The notes under the pieces: model-generated | What the model saw: only the letters and a program-made list of their open reading frames with translations | The model's database searches: none | Told to the model about the DNA's origin: nothing | Shown: positions 41,220 to 50,929 of the stretch, one piece after another | Layout: each line of letters opens with the position of its first letter | How positions within the stretch are numbered: the stretch's first letter is position 1 | From: Symbiodinium natans | Lineage: Eukaryota; Sar; Dinophyceae; Suessiales; Symbiodiniaceae | Assembly: GCA_905221605.1 (NCBI GenBank) | Contig: CAJNDS010001236.1 | Coordinates: forward strand, 739,652 to 792,837 | Length of the DNA stretch: 53,186 nt | Direction of reading: 5' to 3' | Made by a program: the position numbers and the translations under genes

Positions 41220-41590
41220 ACGAACCAGAAAAGCCAACAAGCAAGCAAGCAAGCAAACAAGCAAAGCACAGCGAAGAGACACGCAAGCAAGCAAGCGAGC
41301 AAACCGACAGACACAAGAGTACACAAGAACCCGAAATGGTTGTACACACATGCATACATGCAGTCAAAGCCAGACATGCATGCAGAACGAAAAGCACGCA
41401 ACCAAACAAAGATGCAACAACAATCGTATAGAAACAGTCATACACGAACAGCAAAATCAACCAGCAATAAAACAAGCGTTAATTAGAAAGAATAGATGCA
41501 CAAGCAAACACAGCGCGATAGGAACAAACGTTGACACAAACAACAAAGTGCTCAAACAAACAGTTGTCGCACAAGCAGGAACAGACAGGG
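41220..41590 (+). repeat. Low-complexity AAGC/ACAA-rich segment
   Basis: Starts as (AAGC)n at 41240-41300 and continues for 300 bp as strand-asymmetric CA/AAC-rich DNA almost without G-runs or telomere-like motifs. ORFs in it are short and cysteine-rich (ACLLACLFA) from the repeat. Confidence 0.8.
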
Positions 41591-42120
41591 TTCGGGTTTA
41601 GCGGTTGAGGGGGTCAATCTTGTGGGGTTCGACAGCCACACGCTCTCAGTCTGCTAAGAGCACGGCACACCGGACACCGATTTCCCAACTCCAAGCTTAC
41701 GGTATAGGATTTATGTTTAGGTTTTAAGGTTTAGGGTAGCTGCCTCCTTTAGGGTAGCTGCCTCCTTGAGTCAAAAAAGGTCTCTTTGTGAGTTGCGGGA
41801 CTTCTCGCGATGCGAGGGAGGCGATTCCCCGAATCTCTGCCGTTGGAACCTTTGCTGCATGTGTTCTGAGAGTGTAAGTTGAATAGTGTTTGCCCTTTTT
41901 TGTGTGCTTGGTAGCCCAGTGGTACCCTTTTCCCCTTTTTGGGGGTTCAAGGTTCCCTTATAAAATGACCATTAATAAATATAGATACTTTTTCAAAAAG
42001 TCGACCTCGGGATGGATGTGGCGCATCAACAGATCTTTGGCCACCCGAAACCCTAAAAGAACCTGGCAAAGGGCGCGGCTTGAGAGCCGCAAAGAGCTTC
42101 GGGCTTGTCATCCCTAAACA

Positions 42121-42231
42121 GAACCCTAAACCCTAAACCCTAAACCCTAGACTCTAGACCCTAAACCCAAACCCTAAACCCTGAACCCTGAACCCTGAAC
42201 CCTAAACCCTAAACCCTAAACCCTAAACCCA
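42121..42231 (-). repeat. CCCTAAA/CCCTGAA array
   Basis: About 15 units, alternating blocks of CCCTAAA, CCCTAGA and CCCTGAA. Confidence 0.88.
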
Positions 42232-42337
42232 ACCGAATGTCTCGCTTGGAGGTCACTCTCTAGGTTTCATGGTCCAGGGATCATAGGGCTCATGGAGTAC
42301 AGGACCTAACCGAGTTTAGGGTTGCATCTCAAGTAAG

Positions 42338-42437
42338 AGTTTCTGAAATTAGGGGTACCTTATTGGGGTCCTTATGATAAGGGAATCCTACCCTTTGGGG
42401 GAATACGTTAGGGTCTCTTTTATTTTCGTAAACCTCC
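42338..42437. mobile_element. Family B copy 5 with likely target-site duplication
   Basis: AGAGTTTCTGAAATTAGGGG to TTATTTTCGTAAACCTC. CAAGTA lies directly outside both ends, so this copy probably arrived by transposition with a 5-6 bp duplication. Confidence 0.75.
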
Positions 42438-43131
42438 AAGTAGGAGTCTGACTATACCATTCGGGGCTTGGGTCAGGAATGCGCTGCGTGGTAGATGCCA
42501 AGCAAACATTGCCTGGTTCCACCCGATGAAGTGTGGGCTTTTCGGCTGCCTTGGAGGGAGAGGGTTCAGGGCTTAGGGTTTAGGGTTTAAGGTTTAGGGT
42601 CTCGGATTTCGGTGGTCTGGACTTCCTACCCCTCAGCTCTCGATCACCAAAACCCTGAACTCCTTAAGCCGCACCAGCATGTATAGGGTTTAGTGTTGAT
42701 CGCGCTCATGGTTTAGGGGCTTATACTGCTAGCAAGCGAAGGCCCTGGGCAGCTGCCCCTGGGCAATCATGCTGCACACTGTCCAACAGAAGAATGGTAT
42801 TTTGGTAAAATGGAACATCAAACCCCCAAACCGAAATTTCCTTCACTCCCATCGGGTGGAGTATAGTAACCCTAAACCCTAAACCCTAACCTAAACCCTA
42901 AACCCTAAACCCTAAACTAGTTAGAACTGTAAAGGTTTAGCAGATTCAGGTTTTAGGTCGCATGGAGGTCGACCTTTGGGGCGACGTTGGTCCACTTCGC
43001 CAACGCCTCACTGCCTGAAAGAGCCCACATGCCCAGCTGCTGCCTGGCTGAAGTAAACCCTAAATCCTAAACCCTAAACCCTAAATCGTAACTTTTGGTT
43101 TCGCACTTGAGGGATTCGTGCTTTGGAGGTT

Positions 43132-43685
43132 TCATACTTTTGGCAGCGCTGTTGTGAGCGTTGTAGAATCGAGGGTTCTTAAACCCCACCCGTAAAGGCC
43201 CGAACCCAGACTACCCAACCTATCGCAACCCACCGCTGCCATTCCAGGCGGATTTGTGGACCAAACAGAGGAGGCCCCCGCTGAGACCGTGGGGCCGCGT
43301 TTCGTGATGGCTGAACATAGCCTAACATGCCGACCTGCAGCACCGTGCTTTATCCTAAGATGGGGACTCACCAAGGTATCCAGACTCCTCACAAGTGCAA
43401 GTTTAGGCTCTAGGGCCTAGGGCGTTAAGCTTGAAGATGCAGCAGCATAAGATCAAGACAGCTTCTGCCAACCCCGGTCCTTGTCACCATGATGCCCCTC
43501 TCTGAGGTCTGAAGCATGTGAGCAGCATAAGCCCATCGCTGTTGAACTCTTGGCAGCTGGGTATGAGCAGGGCACACAAGAATCCATGCGAAGACATGGA
43601 GCTTGTTTTTTGCCGTGTGCTGCGAAGCCTTCCATGAAGCATTGAGAAGCGCGTGCGCAGCGCAGCTTGCATGACGAGGCCCCAT
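43132..43685 (-). CDS. Candidate gene or two exons, unknown
   Basis: The first frame has an ATG at 43685 and TAA at 43425 (86 residues, with NKLHVFAWILVCPAHTQLP and MLQTSERGIMVTRTGVG). Further along the same strand, near 43375, is a good donor match (ACCTTGGTGAGTCC), and 37 bases later GTGCTGCAG, a plausible acceptor. The frame after it reads VGMLGYVQPSRNAAPRSQRG, PPLFGPQIRLEWQRWVAIGW and stops at GTTTAA. A donor and acceptor followed by a new open frame is suggestive, but the implied intron is very short and no family is recognised. Confidence 0.33.
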
Positions 43686-43930
43686 GAAACTTCAGGTTCT
43701 AAGTCTTCCAGACCCTCGTGAACCCTAAGCCCTGACGCCCTGATGACCTCGAGCCGAAACGGCCCTAAACCCTGAACCCTGAACCCTAAACCCTAAACCC
43801 TAAACCCAAGCACCAAAGCCACAATCGTAGCAGGACAGCTGCACCGGCGGAGAGCAGGGCCCTCTTGAGCCTCCTGGGCAGATGTGAGGTTACCCTAGGA
43901 CCCAGGGTTTAGGGTTTAGGGTTTCGGGAT

Positions 43931-44100
43931 ATAGGGGCCTTAGTAATTAGAATAGGGTTTAGGGAGCATATTTTTGTACATTTCTATAGGGACCATAAGG
44001 GTAATTACTAATAGTATTCCCGAATGGTCCCTGTGCAATTGAACTAGAATTGCCGCCTAGACCCTATTCTAATTATTTAGATCGTTCCCTGATAGCCCCT
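43931..44100. mobile_element. MITE-like foldback, family C copy 1
   Basis: Inverted AATTAGAATAGGGT and ACCCTATTCTAATT, with outer ATAGGGGCC.. and ..GATAGCCCCT. Inside is GGTAATTACTAATAGTAT, shared with 49937-50036 and 50577-50687. Confidence 0.65.
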
Positions 44101-44333
44101 TTAAACCAGAAAGGCTACCCTGTGTATTCCTCGGTTACTGCTGGGTCTGATTTAGTGTCATTTAGGATTCAGGGGTGCGAGTTTTTGAGTTATGGGTTTG
44201 TGGGTTTCGAGGTTAGGGTTTAGGGTTGAGTCAAAGGGTCGCAAGGGCTTGAACAGTTCCGGGCACAAAGGAGTTGCAGGGAACCTAAGACCTTAAACCC
44301 CAAAGTCTAAAACTAGGGTTTAGGGTTTAGGGT

Positions 44334-44949
44334 TTAGGGTACGAAGTAGGGAGGGGGGGGTGGGGGGTGGGTTTTTGGAAACTTCTGTTGTGCGGGCTTT
44401 GTGAGTTTAGGGGTTGACCAAGAACTTGGTTCCCAGAGGTGGGCCACACCGGGTCCCTTCTGCGAGGCTTGTTTGTAGGGGTTGGGGCTTTGTGTGGTGA
44501 AGGCTTGGGTAGCCCAGTAATACCAAGGTTCCCGAATAAAGTCGCCAAACCCAAAGAAGGGTACCCTTATGAAGATATGAGGAGAGTGTGAGGTTGAGGG
44601 CTTAGGTGCCACCACAGTCCATGGAAGGTTCTTCACCACGAAGTACCCGCTGACAACATGGTTTGGCTCCCTGGCCAGAGACTGCAAGCTGTCCTTCTTA
44701 GGCCCTGCAGTTCCAACACAAAAAATAGACCGGCAATTAGGCAAGCCTTGAGAGGGCTTCGTCTGTCGTGCAATTTAGGGAACTCTGTTCCACAACGGTT
44801 CTGGGTTTAGGGTTTAGGGTCGCTCCATGGCATCCCACCGCCTCGCGTTGGAATAGTTCTGCGAGGATATATAGCTCCTCCCTAAGCACCGAAGTCTTCA
44901 CTAAACCTTCTTGAACCGGAAACTCACCCAAACCTCTGTATGCGCGCAC
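44334..44949 (-). CDS. Candidate multi-exon gene, unknown
   Basis: Two overlapping minus-strand frames run in series. The upstream one (44949-44737, GTG at its edge) reads VRAYRGLGEFPVQEGLVKTS, VLREELYILAELFQREAVG, then a telomere-motif stretch (TLNPKP), then CTTDEALSRLA and stop. The downstream one, from about 44712 after a pyrimidine-rich GTTGGAACTGCAG acceptor-like site, reads GPKKDSLQSLAREPNHVVSG, YFVVKNLPWTVVAPKP, VPFFGFGDFIREPWYYWA and ends in a proline tail from C-rich DNA. The acidic-helical and aromatic blocks look coding. CCCTAAA motifs between the blocks may be intronic. Junctions and family unknown. Confidence 0.35.
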
Positions 44950-44959
44950 GTATTTTTCA

Positions 44960-46380
44960 GGGTGACCCTACACTAAACCCACATCGTAACTCCTCAAAAC
45001 TCCCGACCCAAGACTCAGACCTGTCCCGCTTCACGACTGTGTCGCATGCGCACACCGCGGTAAACATCCTATCGTCTTAGCATCCGGCAGGCATCCCAGT
45101 AGCGCAGTGTATACAGTTGAGCAACAGCATCGTGATGGGTGGCAGTTGGATCGCGCCAGCCCTACGAAGCTGTTACTGCTTCGTCATGGCAGGTGTCTGT
45201 GTTTCAGCAGTGCTTTTGAATTGACATACTAGTAATTACATGTTCCTTCCTGCTTTAAAAGTTTGTGATGCTTCCATGATGTGTTGATGATCCCAAGCAT
45301 TCCAGGGAGTTTGTAGCAAGGGCTACAGGTGCCGACAGTCGTCTCCACGCTTCCTGTGGATGCGCCTGCACCTCATCGAGGTGAAAGCCAACAGAAGAAT
45401 GAGATGCATTGTCTGGAGAAGAATCGCTTTCGAGTGTCCAGAGAGACATAGCTGGTGGTGCAGTCGCCTGTGCACTTCAGCAAATTGCACCTATGTGCGA
45501 TTTTCTGTCGAGACCGCTACGGCGGCCACTGCTGACTCGGATGGGACATGTCACCGCCTGCAGCAATTCTTTTCAGGCAGTATTCCTTCAGGCTTGATAG
45601 GTCTAAACCCACTAACCCCTAACAGGTTTCTAAACCCTTCAAAGCCCACTAAACCGAAGATGCAACCTGAAAAGGACTGCAACTTGATTGTGAGGCAGCT
45701 GTCGGGGTTCAGGGCTTATTCTTTGGGCTTGTGGGCTTCCGGCTTGCCCAGAGGAAAGCCCTCCACACTCTTAATCTAAACCCCTAATTTTCCACGGCTG
45801 CAATCCACAAGCCGCCATCTTAGGTGACGTGTTTTGGACGGCCGGCGAACGATCTGGAGATCCGGGAAATCACCGGCCAATCACAAATGCAGACTGGCTG
45901 CACATGTGGGTGGGGGGTGGGGAGCGCCCTAAACAAGCCTAAACCCTCAACCCTAAACCCAAACATCCCCAAACCCTGTACCCAAAGTCCCGAAGTCCGA
46001 TGTCGCTTAGGGGTTCAGAGGTGAATGGCTGTTGGTGGTTAGGTGGTTAGAACTTTGGGATGTCCCTTGCGTTTCAGAGTTGGGTTTCCCAAAGCCTCAG
46101 AGGTTCCTCAGATCCCCAGAATGCAGGTTTTAGCCGTACCTTTCAGAAGGCATAAACCCGAGGCGGAGGGCGACTGATTGTCTTAGCCCGCTTGGGGTCT
46201 CGGGCTTAGGGGGGCTTAGGGGGGGGTTCAGGGTTCCGGGTTTCAGGTTTCGCGTTTCGGCTTTCGGGTTTCGGTGGGTGGGGGGGGGGGGGGGGGGGGA
46301 GGGCCTTAAACTTTGAAGCCACGACAGCAAAGCTCCTCTCGAGCTAGGAGTCGTTCAATGATTGGAGCCTTGGCAGCAAG
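44960..46380. other. Unique DNA, coding potential undecided
   Basis: Three overlapping frames at 45255-45779 (minus from ATG 45449, SSPDNASHSSVGFHLDEVQA; plus from TTG 45409, VQRDIAGGAVACALQQIAPM). One may be real; I cannot choose. 45105-45140 has an A-box-like TAGCGCAGTGT but no tRNA fold. Confidence 0.35.
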
Positions 46381-46386
46381 GCCCGG

Positions 46387-46455
46387 GTTTAGGGTTTAGG
46401 GTTTAGGGTTTAGGGTTTAGGGTTTAGGGTTTAGGGGGGGGGGGGGGGGGGGGGG
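46387..46455 (+). repeat. TTTAGGG array running into a 22-G run
   Basis: Seven TTTAGGG units whose last GGG continues as 22 consecutive G (46434-46455). A separate 20-G run is at 46280-46299. Confidence 0.9.
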
Positions 46456-46643
46456 TTCGTTACAATGTTCAGAGCGCAGGCTTTGGCCCGTGGATTTTTT
46501 GGGAGCTGGTCTGGGGGTTTGTGTTGAGGGTTGAGGGTTTGGAGGTGACCAATGTCCAAGCTTCGCGAGTCTACTAGCGGGTGACGGGTATGAATCCTTG
46601 ATTCATTTAGGGCTAGACTTTGACCCGACGCTGTGACAGCTAA

Positions 46644-46877
46644 ATGTTCCAAGGCGATTGCCGAGTCCCGATGTCCTCGAAACGGTTCAGATGCAGACTT
46701 TGTTGCGAGATTTCCACTGTGGGTTATAACGCCCAAGACCTCGAAGCTTCTGAAAACACAAGTCTGGGTGTTAGGGTTAAGTCACAAACCCTCCTGCACA
46801 CGCCGAGGCAAGGCCATTTTGCCTGGGACTTTGTTCAGCTCAATCACAGCAGTGGGGAGATGTCTGCATGGCTTTAG
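46644..46877 (+). CDS. Small ORF, 77 aa, unknown
   Basis: ATG at 46644, TAG at 46877. Blocks: MFQGDCRVPMSSKRFRCRLC, CEISTVGYNAQDLEASENTS, TPRQGHFAWDFVQLNHSSGE. A longer plus-strand frame (46633-46962) and a minus-strand frame (46431-46736, THSGNLATKSASEPFRGHRD) overlap, so which is real, if any, is undecided. Confidence 0.22.
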   Translation: MFQGDCRVPMSSKRFRCRLCCEISTVGYNAQDLEASENTSLGVRVKSQTLLHTPRQGHFAWDFVQLNHSSGEMSAWL

Positions 46878-46958
46878 GGCCCCGCGAAACTGTGAAACCC
46901 CAAAATCCCAACACCCTAGACCCCACATCTTAGGTATCAAGGCCCTCATGCTCAAACC

Positions 46959-47700
46959 CTAAACCCCAGGTGATTTTGGGCCCCGCAGGCATGGGATTGT
47001 GAAGACTAAAGCCCGGTTGTCAAGTGGCTTGTGGCCCCAGACCTTCAGGGATTCAGCGTAAGGTCTAGAATGACAGCAAGGATGCTCAGGGCCTTCTGCT
47101 TTGAGAACAGCTCCCCAAACGATTGCAATTGCGTCGTGGATGTCCTTCAGGAAATTGCCTAGGCACAGCGGTCGACCACCACACTCTTTCCCAGAAATCC
47201 CTGGACCTGGAACACCTTTGGCCACATGTTTGAGCAGCTGAGGCTATTGCATTTTGTAGGTTCTCAATATGCATCTCAGATGTTGTGTTCTTGTGTACTT
47301 AGTTTTTTCAGCGGCCGCACTTCGGGACGGGCGTGCGATAGCAAGGTCGGCGGCCTCCGAAACAAAGTATACCCAGACGCTCAAACCTGAAATGGAGCGT
47401 TCTGACTAGTTGTACATCGCAATGCGTAGCAAGCTTGATGTGGCGCCCAACATGATGGTGATGGAGCCCCCTGCTTGGAAATGTCGCCCGCAGATAGGAG
47501 CTTGGCAACCCTCAAGTCAAAGTGAGTCGAGGCATCACCCATAACTGGCCCATAACCATAACAATAAGAGACATCCACCCTGTGTGTGTGTGTGTGTTGA
47601 TGAGCTGCTGCCCAGGTTGGTCTTTTCCGAAAGCCATCCCTGCGGGTGGCATCTGCTTTCAACCATTTCATGGCAGGCCGTGGAGACATCACTGAGCTTC
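46959..47700 (-). CDS. Candidate multi-exon gene, unknown
   Basis: Three minus-strand blocks in order. 47700-47381: open in two frames, one reading WVSAEKLSDVSTACHEMVES, the other VDVSYCYGYGPVMGDASTHF then DLRVAKLLSAGDISKQG after a CA microsatellite. About 47300-47215: NTTSEMHIENLQNAIASAAQ. About 47240-46959: KGVPGPGISGKECGGRPLCL, GNFLKDIHDAIAIVWGAVL and DNRALVFTIPC, running out in GGGGTTTAGGG. Acceptor-like CAG sites precede the first and third blocks. The set looks like exons of one gene, but frames change between blocks and I recognise no domain. Confidence 0.3.
47584..47598. repeat. TG dinucleotide microsatellite
   Basis: Seven TG units inside a coding-like minus-strand frame, where they encode HTHTH. 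Confidence 0.9.
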
Positions 47701-47849
47701 TCGGCCGAAACCCAGTTACGTTTAAGATTTAGGGTTTAGGGTTTAGGGTTTATTTTAAAAGGCTGACGCCGCTGCCGCCGACCCCCGAGGTAAGCGCTGC
47801 GGATGAAGTATGATTGATAGCCTTGGCCATTCCTTCTGCCAGGGGTCTC

Positions 47850-48130
47850 TTCATGGGTTGGGGGGGGGGTAGGGGGGGGGGGTAGGTGCAGCCAACACAA
47901 AACGCGTGGTTCCGTTTGCTTGGTTGTTTCTTTCGCTAAACACAAAGCAGGGGGGGTGGGTGGGGGGGTTTGTGGGGGGGGCGGGAGGGGAGGGTGGGGG
48001 GGGGGGTGGGGGGGTGGGGGGGGGTAGGGGGGAGGTGGGGGGGGGGCAAAACAACAAATTCGGTTGTTTTTGGCCATCTGCTTGATGGGGGGGTTTGGGG
48101 GGGGTTCGGGGGGGGGGTACGGGGGGGGGT
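47850..48130 (+). repeat. G-rich mosaic tract
   Basis: Nearly continuous runs of 4-9 G split by T, A or C, with strong G-quadruplex potential on the plus strand. The minus strand gives the proline-rich ORFs at 47736-48251, which I attribute to this composition. It contains TGCAGCCAACACAAAACGCG at 47887, repeated at 48135. Confidence 0.85.
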
Positions 48131-48509
48131 AGGGTGCAGCCAACACAAAACGCGTGGTTCCACCTGCTGAAAACAACAAATTGAGCAGCGTTTTTTTTCT
48201 AGGAGCAAGGCTACGTAGAGACGCGATCATTGAAAGTCGGCCGCGTAGCATTTTGCCTGCAGGGCGTAGGTTTGCGTAGGGTCCGCGTAGGCAAGTCTAT
48301 GCAGTATGGGCGCGTAGGTCCGCGTAGGTTGTCTGTGCTTGCCGCGTAGGTCGCGCGCCTACTAAACATGAGCTGACGCGTAGGCCCGCGTAGGATACCT
48401 ATGACATTACAACACCCCACACAATGAAAAAAAACTGCTCAATTCGGTTGTTTTTTGGGGGGGTAGGGTGCAGCAACCCTTCTAAACCAACAAATTCGGT
48501 TGTTTTTGG
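48054..48509. repeat. Direct repeat ACAAATTCGGTTGTTTTTGG
   Basis: A 20-bp block at 48054-48073 and again at 48490-48509, outside the CGCGTAGG element; related to its terminal repeat, so the whole 48.05-48.51 kb is a mosaic of one module. Confidence 0.7.
48170..48456. mobile_element. Inverted-repeat element holding a CGCGTAGG cluster
   Basis: Ends AACAACAAATTGAGCAG (48172 on) and CTGCTCAATTCGGTTGTT (to 48452) are inverted repeats with adjoining T- and A-runs. The interior carries eight GCGTAGG motifs (48264, 48274, 48285, 48311, 48321, 48344, 48378, 48387) plus CGCGTAGC at 48242, in 150 bp, all in one orientation. No coding frame of note. Confidence 0.6.
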
Positions 48510-48869
48510 TCCTTCTCCTGTGGGGGGGCCGGCTAGGCAGGCGGGGTAGGGGACGGGGGTAGGGAAGAGGGTAGGGCGGGGTAGGGGGCGGGGGGAGGGA
48601 ACGGGTCCATGGGGAAGGGCACTAGCGGGTCCAGCGGGAAAGGTGCGAGTCCAGCTTCTTGACGCCGACAAAGGGGGTTTGGCGGATTAAGTCCAAGGCT
48701 TAAGCAAGTTTAGGGCTCCGCGGCTCCACAACACACTGCAGTCGAGTCGCAGCTGCACCCGAGCTCCCGAAGTCTACTCTTGGATGACGTTGGCAACGGC
48801 AAGGCCTTTCCAGACAGGGTCTAGCGTCTGGCACAGAACGCGTGCAGTTTTCCGAGCCCGAGTCTTCAG

Positions 48870-49241
48870 ATGAATCCTACATCTACAAGCACGAGCTTTC
48901 CTGAACAAGGCCGCTACGAAGATTTCCGTGCGCTTGTCATGCCCCTAAATCCCCGACCCAAAACCGATTTCAACCCGGGGGCTGAGGGCTCATGGTCCAG
49001 ATACGCCAGGGGTTTCGAAACCCCTGGCTTTGGCTTCCAGGGTTACGGGAAGATGTTCAGGTTTAAGGCTTTAGGAACCCTGGGTCGACTCAACCGGCCT
49101 TGCTCCATTGCGCAAGAAGTCGCACCAGGTTTGCTGGCTTTTCCCGTGGCTTGGTGTGCCCTGGGCTACAATCTGAGGGTTTCGGGTTTAGGCTTTATTG
49201 TTTGGGGTTTTTTCGGGTACCTGGGAGCTGAGGACCCTTAA
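48870..49241 (+). CDS. ORF, 123 aa, unknown, partly motif-derived
   Basis: ATG at 48870, TAA at 49241. The first 90 residues are plausible protein (STSFPEQGRYEDFRALVMPL, AEGSWSRYARGFETPGF, SIAQEVAPGLLAFPVAWCAL). The last 30 (LRVSGLGFIVWGFFGYL) are the usual translation of degenerate TTTAGGG/TTTGGGG DNA, so the real coding end, if any, is probably earlier. Confidence 0.22.
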   Translation: MNPTSTSTSFPEQGRYEDFRALVMPLNPRPKTDFNPGAEGSWSRYARGFETPGFGFQGYGKMFRFKALGTLGRLNRPCSIAQEVAPGLLAFPVAWCALGYNLRVSGLGFIVWGFFGYLGAEDP

Positions 49242-49513
49242 TTGGAATTGCCAGCATCCGACGTGATCCAAAGGCGTGCTGTACGTTTTGCATAGATTTC
49301 GTGTGCAGGTGTAAGGCTTCTCAGGCCCACCCCCCTGCTGCCCACCCCCCTGCTGCCCCCACCACAATTGGAGGCAACCTGCAAGCTACCGGAGGGCACC
49401 TGCACCCAGTCCCCAAGGTCAGTTTGCAGTCTATCAGTTCCCAGCCCCGCCCGGAATTGAAATTTAAACCTAAACAAGGACCAAGCTGCTGGCCGGCGAG
49501 AAAGGGTACACAC
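49238..49513 (-). CDS. Candidate ORF, 91 codons, unknown
   Basis: Minus-strand frame from GTG: RPAAWSLFRFKFQFRAGLGT, DRLQTDLGDWVQVPSGSLQV, a GSRGVGSRGVG repeat from a tandem duplication at about 49329-49357, and PAHEIYAKRTARLWITSDAG, stop at 49238. Two other frames are open over the same DNA, so this may reflect composition only. Confidence 0.2.
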   Translation of the reverse strand: MCTLSRRPAAWSLFRFKFQFRAGLGTDRLQTDLGDWVQVPSGSLQVASNCGGGSRGVGSRGVGLRSLTPAHEIYAKRTARLWITSDAGNSN

Positions 49514-49738
49514 CTGTCCACTGCGAGTTTGCGCGACCCTGCCGACGCTTAAGCATGGGTTTTGGGGCTTAGAGCTTGTAGCATTACACCCTTAACAGCT
49601 ACTAAGGGACTTGGGGTTTGGGGCTTGTCGCGGGTACAAAAACTAAAGTGCAAGCTGCCCCCCACTGTGTTTTGCAAACCCAAGGCCAGCCGACAGGAGA
49701 GTCTTGAACCAGAAACCTAATGCCAAAACGCGACTCTT

Positions 49739-49830
49739 GGGATGTTCCCCCTTATACTAACAGTCCGTAATAGGGATTATAGTATCCCCGATTAGAATCC
49801 CCATTCAGCCCTGTCAGTACGGGCACATCC
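49739..49830. mobile_element. Family A copy 3
   Basis: Left end GGGATGTTCCCCCTTATACT, then AACAGTCC. The right end is worn (CTGTCAGTAC..GGCACATCC). The centre has the AATAGGGATTATAGTA block shared with copies 2 and 4. Confidence 0.7.
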
Positions 49831-49936
49831 GACTGCGAAACCCCGAACCAATCCCATCTCAGCCAAGGTACCACGACCGCTTCGTCAACTGGACTCGCGA
49901 TTGTCACGGGCTCGTTGGATTCGGGCTTCTGGCTCG

Positions 49937-50036
49937 TAATATAGGGGGTCGAATAATTACTAATAGTATACCGTTATGGCCCCTTTATAATTTTGTTATA
50001 ATAACCCCCGAAACCCTATTCTAATTTTTACGGCCT
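49937..50036. mobile_element. Family C copy 2
   Basis: Contains AATAATTACTAATAGTATAC and, near its right end, AAACCCTATTCTAATTTTTA. It lies 107 bp after family A copy 3. Confidence 0.6.
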
Positions 50037-50361
50037 CTGTACTACTTGCTGAGGGCGGGGGCTTGCGGTTCAACTTTAAAACCCCAAACCAGGGCTTAGA
50101 GGGTTTGCACCGGACTCAAGATCTCAGCAAGTATCTCTGCCATACTCAGCAACAGACTTGGAACTTAACAGTTGGGGCTCCGCCTGTCTTTCTTCTTTAT
50201 TTGCGATGCAGGGGCTTCTACTACGTTACTTAAGAACCCCCAAAGAATTGAAAGATGTGCTCAGGAAGGTTAGGGGGGGGTTCTGAAGCAAATCGTGGGC
50301 TGTTGGGCAAATCCTGAACCATGAACCCGAAACGGTCAGCTTGGAGGACGGGTTTCGGATC

Positions 50362-50494
50362 GGGATGTGCCACCTGAGACTTAGCAGATTTTAATAGGGA
50401 CTATAACAGGGGGCACCATAATCCCTATTCAGGACTGTTAGTACAAGGTTGGGACTACAACAGGGGGCAGTATAATACAAGGGGGAACATCCCA
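50362..50494. mobile_element. Family A copy 4
   Basis: Right end ATACAAGGGGGAACATCCCA. It carries a partial internal duplication: GGGACTATAACAGGGGGC and GGGACTACAACAGGGGGC. The left end GGGATGTGCC is degraded. Confidence 0.65.
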
Positions 50495-50576
50495 ACTTTC
50501 GGAAGTTCATGAACTTCATGCTGTGCCTTTGTTGCGCCTTACCCACTCGGGAGCAAGGAGCCCCCGACTCGTACAC

Positions 50577-50687
50577 CTAATATAGGGCTCGGAACAATTA
50601 CTAATAGTATATGGTATTCCCGTATAGTCCCTACATAATTATATAAAGCAAACCCCCCAAAAACCCGGTTCTCATGATTAAGGCCCC
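50577..50687. mobile_element. Family C copy 3
   Basis: Starts TAATATAGGGCTCGGAACAA, contains ATTACTAATAGTATATGG and a degraded right end (GGTTCTCATGATTAAGGCC). It lies 84 bp after family A copy 4, as in the A3/C2 pair. Confidence 0.6.
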
Positions 50688-50929
50688 GATACTAAACCGC
50701 ACGGGCCGAGGCAGCTCCTACTATTGCCAGGAGTGCGTGCGCAGCGCCGAGGAGGACCTGCCGAAGGCTTTGCAGAGGCTGGACTCCGAAACGAGCCCGT
50801 TTAACCCCTCTGCGGCTTAAGCTTGGGAGTGTATGGGCTTCGGGTTTAGTTTCAGGGTTTAATTAGGGTTTAGGGTTTAGGGTTTAGGGTTTAGGGTTTG
50901 GTCGGTTCTGGGGTTCAAGGGTTGTGGGA

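Larger units (their letters stand above)
41600..43120. other. No supportable gene
   Basis: Contains a 17-bp tandem duplication (TTTAGGGTAGCTGCCTCC twice at about 41740-41768), family B copy 5, and CCCTAAA arrays at 42121 and 42865. Confidence 0.45.
49560..50920. other. MITE-rich intergenic DNA
   Basis: Holds two A-then-C element pairs (49739/49937 and 50362/50577) and no convincing gene. Confidence 0.5.

Noticed and set aside
45100-45175. A-box-like TAGCGCAGTGT
   Set aside because: No B-box at the right distance and no acceptor stem.
2813-47381. Several coding-like frames end in GTTTAR, suggesting a donor derived from the telomere motif
   Set aside because: Valine before the stop is expected by chance in a similar number of ORFs, and repeats bias it further; needs RNA data.
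47736-48251. 171-codon proline-rich minus-strand ORF
   Set aside because: It is the complement of the G-rich mosaic tract, and several frames there are equally proline-rich.
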